11,383 nt of DNA from Eubacteriales bacterium (GTDB lineage: Bacteria; Bacillota; Clostridia; Peptostreptococcales; Anaerovoracaceae). Under the pieces are notes generated by a model. The model searched no databases and was not told the origin of the DNA. It was given only the letters and a program-made list of their open reading frames with translations. The stretch covers positions 1 to 11,383 of the forward strand of contig JAQUXD010000049.1 of assembly GCA_028692535.1 (NCBI GenBank). The letters are read 5' to 3'. This document shows, in pieces, positions 7,474-11,383 of the stretch. The stretch's first letter is position 1, and each line of letters opens with the position of its first letter. The translations under genes and the position numbers were made by a program.

Positions 7474-7502
7474 TTGCAAACAGCATGGTATGTATGTATA
7501 AT
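7474..7502 (+). promoter_or_regulatory. Sigma-A promoter of rpsU
   Basis: TTGCAA (7474-7479), a 17-nt spacer, and a perfect TATAAT (7497-7502). The predicted start is near 7509, giving a leader of about 65 nt. This is the best sigma-A match in the window, as expected for a highly expressed ribosomal protein gene. Confidence 0.75.
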
Positions 7503-7520
7503 ACCACTTGTTATAGACGA

Positions 7521-7542
7521 ATTCCCCGCCCGGCGGGAGAAT
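7521..7542 (+). promoter_or_regulatory. Hairpin in the rpsU mRNA leader
   Basis: ATTC (7521-7524) pairs with GAAT (7539-7542), and CCCG (7525-7528) with CGGG (7534-7537). The 5-nt loop is CCCGG and A7538 is a single bulge. It lies about 12 nt after the predicted transcription start and 14 nt before the AGGAGGTGA ribosome site (7556-7564). There is no U-tract, so it is not an ordinary terminator of hinT. It may stabilise the rpsU message or bind a regulator. Confidence 0.45.
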
Positions 7543-7573
7543 CTTCAAAGAAGTGAGGAGGTGAAACGAAGTA

Positions 7574-7756
7574 ATGGCACAAGTCATAGTCAGAGATAAC
7601 GAAAGCTTGGAAAGTGCACTTAAAAGATTTAAGCGCTCTTGTGCTAGAGATGGCGTCATGTCCGAACTCAGAAAAAGAGAACACTACGAAAAGCCCAGTG
7701 TAAAGCGGAAGAAGAAGTCAGAAGCAGCACGCAAGAAAGCAAACAAAAAATTCTAA
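7574..7756 (+). CDS. rpsU: 30S ribosomal protein bS21
   Basis: Small basic protein of the 30S platform near the anti-Shine-Dalgarno end of 16S rRNA, with a role in translation initiation. The 60 residues match the family: RDNESLESALKRFKRSC at the N-terminal helix and a strongly basic tail (VKRKKKSEAARKKANKKF). The start ATG at 7574 follows AGGAGGTGA (7556-7564), a near-complete anti-SD complement. It has its own promoter at 7474-7502 and an immediate terminator at 7762-7786, so it looks monocistronic, although in many Firmicutes yqeY and others follow it. It is an anchor for the conserved mtaB-rpsU-phoH synteny. Confidence 0.97.
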   Translation: MAQVIVRDNESLESALKRFKRSCARDGVMSELRKREHYEKPSVKRKKKSEAARKKANKKF

Positions 7757-7761
7757 AAATG

Positions 7762-7787
7762 AAAGGACGGCGCAGCCGTCCTTTTTA
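7762..7787. terminator. Bidirectional intrinsic terminator, rpsU / sigma-54 regulator
   Basis: AAAGGACGGC (7762-7771) pairs perfectly with GCCGTCCTTT (7775-7784) around a GCA loop, with a T5 tract at 7782-7786: a strong terminator for rpsU. Read from the other side, the stem is followed by a T-rich stretch (CATTTTTAG), so it can also end the convergent regulator gene, whose stop codon (7787-7785) overlaps the T-tract. Confidence 0.9.
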
Positions 7788-9161
7788 GTGGTTTTCATCC
7801 GATTCTGTGGGTTGATCCCCTGCGAGGCCATGCTTTTTCAGCTTGTAATAGAATCCTTGTTTGGAAAGACGAAGCAGCCGGGCGGCCTCTGCATAGGTAT
7901 GGCTCCTGGCGATGGCGTCAATCAGGATGTCACGTTCGATTCCTTCCAATATCTCTTTCAAGGATTTTCCTTTGCCCAGAGGATAGGTGATCGTGTTGTT
8001 TTCCACTCGGTTCCACAGATAATCCGGAAGATCCTCTTTCAAGATGTAATTTCCGGAGGTCAGGTTGAACCCGCTTTCGATGATGCTTTTAAGTTCCCGG
8101 ACATTTCCCGGCCAGTGATACGTGCGAAACAACTGGCTTACTTCGTCTTCCACGCCCTGGATATTCATCCTCATTTTTTTATTATACATCCGTATAAAAT
8201 ATTCCGTCAGCTCTTCGATATCTTCTCGTCGTTCCCTGAGTGGAGGGATGCGCAGCTGCACGGAGCCGATGCGGTAAAACAGATCCTCCCGAAGCACTTT
8301 ATCTTCCACGCATTGGATCGGCGACTTGTTGGCGGCCGAAAGGATCCGGACATCCACGTCGATGGGTCCGTCAGCTCCGACCCTGGTGATGCGCTTTTCT
8401 TCAATAGCCTTCAGGATCTTTGCCTGTAAATTAAGATCCATGGCGTTGATTTCGTCTAAAAACAACGTCCCTCCATCAGCTACCTCGAACAGACCTTTTC
8501 GATTTTCCGCGCCGGTAAAACTGCCCTTTACTGTGCCAAAGAGGATGCTTTCCAGTAAAGTGGGCGGTATGGCTGCGCAGTTTTGCGACAGGAATTTCTC
8601 CCCCCGTCGGGAACCTTCCTTGTGCAGGGACTGGGCAACCAGTTCTTTGCCCGTTCCCGTCTCGCCGTAGATCAGAACATTGGAATCGGTCTTCGACACT
8701 TTGCGGATCTGCTTTTTTAGGTGCAGGATCTTCTCCGACCTTCCGATCAGATCCTCTAATCCGTACAGTTCTTTTGTTCGGTCGAGCTTCGTTGTGGAGA
8801 GAACGATTTTTTCCTTCTGATAGCTGGCCACCTCCACTGCGCCGATGATCTTGCCTTTTTCGATCAAAGGAAGGGCGCTGATGATGCCGTCGATGGTTTC
8901 ATCGTTGTAGGTTGTGAATCGCTGGGGTACGTTCAGCTGGGGTTTTCCGGTCTTCAGGACGCTCCAGACGATGCTGTTTTCCTTAGTGAGGTTCTTATAA
9001 ACGTCGAAAATGGACCTTCCCAGCATTTCATGGGGCTTCATGCTGTTCATATCCGGACGGACCAGGTGATAGTACCGAACGATGCCGTCCTTGTCTGTGA
9101 TAAGAGCGCTGTCGACATAATTGAAGATATTCAGAATCTGGTCCGCATATTTGGCTAGCAT
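7785..9161 (-). CDS. Sigma-54-dependent transcriptional activator, PAS - AAA+ - Fis HTH
   Basis: Enhancer-binding protein that uses ATP to open promoters held closed by sigma-54 RNA polymerase. The N-terminal PAS-like sensor runs from about 9 to 118 (VDSALITDKDGIVRYYH ... IIGAVEVASYQ). The AAA+ domain has Walker A GETGTGKE (166-173), the sigma-54-contacting loop GSFTGA (213-218, Ser replacing the usual Ala), Walker B GGTLFLDE (230-237), and REDLFYRI (291-298) in the arginine-finger region. The C-terminal Fis-type helix-turn-helix (about 422-443) has AEAARLLRLSKQGFYYKL. There is no receiver domain, so a ligand rather than a kinase probably signals, as in RocR-like activators. The start is the ATG at 9161; an in-frame GTG at 9170 lies inside the ribosome site and is rejected. 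It is divergent from the opine-dehydrogenase-like gene, which has a sigma-54 promoter and is its evident target. The 458-residue length is complete. Confidence 0.93.
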   Translation of the reverse strand: MLAKYADQILNIFNYVDSALITDKDGIVRYYHLVRPDMNSMKPHEMLGRSIFDVYKNLTKENSIVWSVLKTGKPQLNVPQRFTTYNDETIDGIISALPLIEKGKIIGAVEVASYQKEKIVLSTTKLDRTKELYGLEDLIGRSEKILHLKKQIRKVSKTDSNVLIYGETGTGKELVAQSLHKEGSRRGEKFLSQNCAAIPPTLLESILFGTVKGSFTGAENRKGLFEVADGGTLFLDEINAMDLNLQAKILKAIEEKRITRVGADGPIDVDVRILSAANKSPIQCVEDKVLREDLFYRIGSVQLRIPPLRERREDIEELTEYFIRMYNKKMRMNIQGVEDEVSQLFRTYHWPGNVRELKSIIESGFNLTSGNYILKEDLPDYLWNRVENNTITYPLGKGKSLKEILEGIERDILIDAIARSHTYAEAARLLRLSKQGFYYKLKKHGLAGDQPTESDENH

Positions 9162-9165
9162 ATCG

Positions 9166-9175
9166 CTCACCTCCC
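9166..9175 (-). promoter_or_regulatory. Ribosome binding site that fixes the regulator start at 9161
   Basis: The minus strand reads GGGAGGTGAG, 8 nt from core GGAGG to the ATG at 9161-9159. The GTG at 9170-9168, which would add three residues, is part of this site and so cannot be the start that it serves. Confidence 0.75.
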
Positions 9176-9185
9176 GAGTAAAAAA

Positions 9186-9214
9186 ACTTTAACACTTCAA
9201 ACTGAATTAGTCAA
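9186..9214 (-). promoter_or_regulatory. Candidate sigma-A promoter of the sigma-54 activator gene
   Basis: On the minus strand, TTGACT (9214-9209) is followed after 17 nt by TAAAGT (9191-9186), matching sigma-A consensus at five and four of six bases. The predicted start near 9179 leaves a very short leader just ahead of the ribosome site. The activator would thus be made constitutively at a modest level. Confidence 0.5.
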
Positions 9215-9249
9215 AATATTTTGCCCGCCCAAGCCCATTCTTTTATTCA

Positions 9250-9271
9250 TTTCGGAATGACGGGGCCGAAA
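9250..9271. promoter_or_regulatory. Candidate enhancer (upstream activating) site for the sigma-54 activator
   Basis: Perfect dyad TTTCGG (9250-9255) - 10 nt - CCGAAA (9266-9271), centred about 75 nt before the predicted sigma-54 transcription start. A half-site-like TTACGG follows at 9291-9296. Separated half sites of this kind are typical for dimeric Fis-HTH activators. A small overlapping stem-loop, GGGCC-GAAAA-GGCCC (9263-9277), shares part of it. The assignment to the neighbouring activator is inference. Confidence 0.45.
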
Positions 9272-9283
9272 AGGCCCAAAATA

Positions 9284-9341
9284 AGACATATTACGGAAAT
9301 TTTTAAAATTGGCATATTAATTGCTATAGGTCAATATGTCT
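9284..9341. repeat. 9-bp inverted repeat bracketing the sigma-54 promoter
   Basis: AGACATATT (9284-9292) and its exact reverse complement AATATGTCT (9333-9341) are separated by 40 nt that hold the -24/-12 element. The right arm covers the predicted transcription start. It may be an operator or chance in AT-rich DNA. Confidence 0.45.
9309..9325 (+). promoter_or_regulatory. Sigma-54 (-24/-12) promoter of the opine-dehydrogenase-like gene
   Basis: TTGGCATATTAATTGCT has the invariant GG and GC exactly 12 nt apart and matches the TTGGCA and TTGCW cores. The predicted start is near 9336, 65 nt before the ATG at 9401. A sigma-54 activator gene is transcribed away from it, which strongly supports the call. 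No comparably good sigma-A promoter is seen in front of the gene. Confidence 0.85.
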
Positions 9342-9400
9342 GCGGTGCTTTCTGCCGATGGACGCAGTGTTGATATTTGAACGCAGTCAGGAGGATTAAG

Positions 9401-10477
9401 ATGAAAGTTGCTATTCTGGGATCGGGAAACGGCGCCCATGCGGCGGCCTTTGAATGGTCGAGGGCAGGCCATGAAGTGTGGATGTTCGATTTTCCTCAGT
9501 TCGACGTGATCCGGGGGATCGCCCAAAAGGGCGGGATCGAATGCCAGGGAGAGATGGAAGGGTTTGCGCCGATCGCTTACGCCGGAAGCGAAATCGATCG
9601 GGTGCTGGAGGGCGCGGAACTGATCATTGCTGTTGGACCGGCCTACAGCACGGAGCCTTTTGCAAAGGCATGCAAACCCTACGCCAAGGAAGGGCAGATC
9701 TTTATTGTTTGTCCGGCTTCGTTCTCCGGAGCCATCGTCTTTAAGCAGGGCCTCGGCATCGATTTGTTGGACGAGCGAATCGTAGTCGCTGAAACCTCGA
9801 CGCTGCCCTATGCGGCGCGCCTTGTGGAAGCCGGAACAGTCTTTATTCACAATCGGCTGAAGGGCGGATTGTACATTGCTGCGCTTCCTTCTTCCTGCAA
9901 TCGGCAAGTGTACGACCTGGTTCACCCTGTTCACGATACCATGGAGCTGGTGGACAATGTGTGGCAGACCAGCTTTCAGAATGCGAATCCGGTGATCCAT
10001 CCGGCCGTATCCTTGCTGAACGTGGCGCTCATCGAAAGAACCGGCGGCGACTTTCTGTTCTACGAGGAAGGCGTGACGCCTGCGGTGGGGCGGCTGATCA
10101 AGGCCGTGGACGATGAAAAGATTGCCATAGGCGCAAAGCTGGGCGTTCGGATCATGCGGGATACCGAGCTGGGCATGCTTCAAGGGTATCAGGCGGTGGA
10201 CAGCTATGACGTAGGGTATTCCACTGCGCCCGGATATAAAGGGATCATGGCACAGCACTCGCTGGATTATCGCTACTTCAATGAAGATGTAGGGTACGGC
10301 CTGGTTTATATGACAGACTTTGCACGGCACATCGGAGTAGAGACACCGATCATGGATTCGATCATCAATATCGTATCGATTCTGATGGAACGAGACTACA
10401 GAAAAGAAGGGGCCCGCACGCTGGCCAAGCTCGGCCTGGATCACTATGATCTGCAGGATTTCGTGCACAAATTCTGA
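9401..10477 (+). CDS. NAD/NADP octopine/nopaline dehydrogenase family protein (opine dehydrogenase-like)
   Basis: Probable NAD(P)-dependent oxidoreductase of the opine dehydrogenase family, whose known members reductively join an amino acid to a 2-oxo acid or run the reverse. The N-terminal Rossmann domain opens MKVAILGSGNGAHAAAFEW (GSGNGA at 7-12). The C-terminal helical domain carries NPVIHPAVSLLN (196-207), where His200 fits the catalytic histidine of the family; ETSTLPYA (131-138) is another conserved element. The protein is 358 residues, a normal length. The ATG at 9401 is chosen because AGGAGG (9389-9394) precedes it by 6 nt and it starts exactly at the Rossmann strand; an in-frame TTG at 9377 includes the ribosome site. 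It is controlled by a sigma-54 promoter and, by inference, the divergent activator. No transporter or catabolic partner is visible, so the amino acid and oxo acid are unknown. Physiological direction, synthesis or breakdown, is also open. Confidence 0.88.
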   Translation: MKVAILGSGNGAHAAAFEWSRAGHEVWMFDFPQFDVIRGIAQKGGIECQGEMEGFAPIAYAGSEIDRVLEGAELIIAVGPAYSTEPFAKACKPYAKEGQIFIVCPASFSGAIVFKQGLGIDLLDERIVVAETSTLPYAARLVEAGTVFIHNRLKGGLYIAALPSSCNRQVYDLVHPVHDTMELVDNVWQTSFQNANPVIHPAVSLLNVALIERTGGDFLFYEEGVTPAVGRLIKAVDDEKIAIGAKLGVRIMRDTELGMLQGYQAVDSYDVGYSTAPGYKGIMAQHSLDYRYFNEDVGYGLVYMTDFARHIGVETPIMDSIINIVSILMERDYRKEGARTLAKLGLDHYDLQDFVHKF

Positions 10478-10502
10478 TCCGCGGGGCACGGCCCTCAAAA
10501 TG

Positions 10503-10532
10503 CAAAAATAGCCCGTATACGGGCTATTTTTG
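10503..10532. terminator. 30-nt perfectly palindromic terminator after the opine-dehydrogenase-like gene
   Basis: The 15-nt arm CAAAAATAGCCCGTA (10503-10517) is exactly inverted in 10518-10532. As RNA it gives a stable stem with an A-tract before and a T5 tract (10527-10531) after, suited to termination in either direction. It lies 25 nt after the stop codon and directly before the phoH -10 box. Confidence 0.88.
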
Positions 10533-10541
10533 TGATATAAT
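10533..10541 (+). promoter_or_regulatory. Extended -10 promoter of phoH
   Basis: TGATATAAT contains a perfect TATAAT (10536-10541) with the TGn extension. The -35 position falls inside the preceding terminator palindrome and has no good TTGACA match, as is tolerated for extended -10 promoters. The predicted start is near 10548. Confidence 0.6.
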
Positions 10542-10568
10542 AACAGGATCAATATCATGCATATCGAC

Positions 10569-10575
10569 GAGGAGG
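10569..10575 (+). promoter_or_regulatory. Ribosome binding site that decides the phoH start
   Basis: GAGGAGG lies 5 nt before the TTG at 10581. An in-frame ATG at 10557 would have only AGGA at 10544-10547, which is upstream of the predicted transcript start, so TTG is favoured. Confidence 0.6.
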
Positions 10576-10580
10576 CATAT

Positions 10581-11383
10581 TTGAGCGAACTGCGAATGAT
10601 TCCGGTCCAGTCTGTGGCACCCAACGAGGTTTTCGGCATCCTGGACGTCAATTTAAAAAGCATTGAAAGGGATTGCGATGTGGAGATCGTCCTTCGGGGC
10701 GAGGAGATCCTCATACGTGGTCACGAATGCGAGCGGGCCGGTGAGATAATCAATGAATTGTTCACCGTAGTGGACAGCGGTCAGATCCTGGACGAACAAA
10801 AAGTCAGCTACATCATCGAGCTTTCCAGGGAAGGTGTCTCTTATACTCAAAGCACGCTGGACAAGGACGTGATCTGTTTTACCCATCGGGGACGTCCGCT
10901 CAAAGCCAAGACCTTGGGGCAGAAGAGCTATGTTCAGGCAGTGAAGAGCAACGACATCGTCTTCGGAATCGGCCCCGCCGGAACAGGCAAAACCTATATT
11001 GCCGTAGCGATGGGTATCCAGGCGCTCAAAAACAAAGAAGTCGAAAAGATCATACTGGCTCGTCCGGCGGTGGAAGCCGGAGAGCGACTGGGTTTCCTGC
11101 CGGGAGATTTACAGGAGAAAGTGGATCCGTACCTGCGTCCTTTGTACGACGCGCTTTACGATATCATGGGACGGGACAGCGCCCTGCGCTTAAAGGAAAA
11201 GGAAACTATCGAGGTGGTTCCGCTGGCCTATATGCGGGGACGCACGCTGGATAATGCATTCATCATTCTGGACGAAGCTCAGAATGCGACAAAGGAGCAG
11301 ATGAAGATGTTCCTGACCCGGATGGGCTTTGGATCAAAGGTGATCGTTACCGGTGACATTACACAGATCGATCTGCCCCGGGG
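10581..11383 (+). CDS. phoH: PhoH family ATPase (YbeZ-like), 3' partial
   Basis: Cytoplasmic P-loop ATPase of the PhoH family, linked by its usual neighbour ybeY to rRNA maturation and RNA metabolism. The first 267 residues are visible. An N-terminal KH-like region covers about 15-65 (FGILDVNLKSIERDCDVEIV). After a basic linker comes the ATPase domain with Walker A GPAGTGKT (131-138), ARPAVEAGERLGFLPGDLQE (160-179) and Walker B FIILDEAQN (227-235). VTGDITQIDLPR (256-267) is the family's sensor-like motif just before the window ends; about 50-60 residues should be missing. The start is probably TTG at 10581, giving FG at residues 18-19 as in relatives; an in-frame ATG at 10557 is the alternative. 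It is the downstream anchor of the Firmicutes rpsU-phoH block, with its own extended -10 promoter. Confidence 0.93.
   Translation, partial: MSELRMIPVQSVAPNEVFGILDVNLKSIERDCDVEIVLRGEEILIRGHECERAGEIINELFTVVDSGQILDEQKVSYIIELSREGVSYTQSTLDKDVICFTHRGRPLKAKTLGQKSYVQAVKSNDIVFGIGPAGTGKTYIAVAMGIQALKNKEVEKIILARPAVEAGERLGFLPGDLQEKVDPYLRPLYDALYDIMGRDSALRLKEKETIEVVPLAYMRGRTLDNAFIILDEAQNATKEQMKMFLTRMGFGSKVIVTGDITQIDLPR

Noticed and set aside
7521..7542. Hairpin read as an intrinsic terminator of hinT
   Set aside because: No U-tract follows the stem (ATCTTCAAAG), and it lies downstream of the rpsU promoter, so it is a leader element instead.
9263..9277. GGGCC-GAAAA-GGCCC stem-loop as a terminator in the divergent intergenic region
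   Set aside because: No transcript is expected to end here: both flanking genes are transcribed away from it, and there is no T-run after the stem on the plus strand.
9377..9400. Start of the opine-dehydrogenase-like protein at TTG 9377
   Set aside because: It would translate the AGGAGG ribosome site and add eight residues before the Rossmann strand, which normally begins the protein.
9317..10714. Long minus-strand open frame of 465 codons opposite the opine-dehydrogenase-like gene
   Set aside because: It is a shadow of the real plus-strand gene. It runs through the sigma-54 promoter end, the palindromic terminator and the phoH start, has no recognisable domain, and the plus-strand frame has clear family motifs and a good ribosome site.

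Overview
The window reads as chromosomal DNA of an anaerobic, amino-acid or acid fermenting member of the Clostridia (Firmicutes). Support comes from strong AGGAGG-type ribosome binding sites, sigma-A-like promoters, an acyl-CoA dehydrogenase/EtfBA/CoA-transferase operon, a sigma-54 enhancer-binding regulator, and the gene order mtaB - HIT - rpsU - ... - phoH, which belongs to the conserved Firmicutes block dnaJ-prmA-rsmE-mtaB-rpsU-yqeY-yqfCD-phoH-ybeY-era. The family-level affiliation cannot be fixed from this sequence alone.

Region 1 (1-4797, + strand) is a tightly spaced operon: the 3' part of a FabZ-type hotdog dehydratase, an acetyl-CoA hydrolase/transferase-family CoA-transferase, a butyryl-CoA-dehydrogenase-like flavoprotein, and EtfB and EtfA. 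Together they look like the reductive end of a CoA-ester fermentation. An enoyl-CoA is reduced by the dehydrogenase/Etf complex, probably by electron bifurcation, and the CoA-transferase then exchanges the acyl-CoA with a free acid. The stem-loop after etfA also serves the convergent gene that follows.

Region 2 (4839-7457) holds a minus-strand ABM-type monooxygenase-like gene, divergent from ogt-mtaB-hinT (+). The two sets appear to start from promoters whose -10 boxes overlap. ogt and mtaB overlap by an ATGA.

Region 3 (7474-7787) is rpsU with its own near-consensus promoter, a hairpin in the mRNA leader, and a strong terminator shared with the opposing gene.

Region 4 (7785-10532) is a self-contained divergent pair: a PAS/AAA+/Fis sigma-54 activator (-) and an octopine/nopaline-dehydrogenase-family oxidoreductase (+). 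The space between them carries a near-perfect -24/-12 sigma-54 promoter (TTGGCATATTAATTGCT), an upstream TTTCGG-N10-CCGAAA dyad that could be the activator site, and a 9-bp inverted repeat bracketing the promoter. Terminators flank the pair, and it sits where other Firmicutes carry yqeY/yqfCD. This is the most interesting part of the window.

Region 5 (10533-11383) is the promoter and 5' part of phoH (YbeZ-like ATPase), cut by the window end.

I saw no tRNA, rRNA, CRISPR array, insertion sequence or prophage gene.
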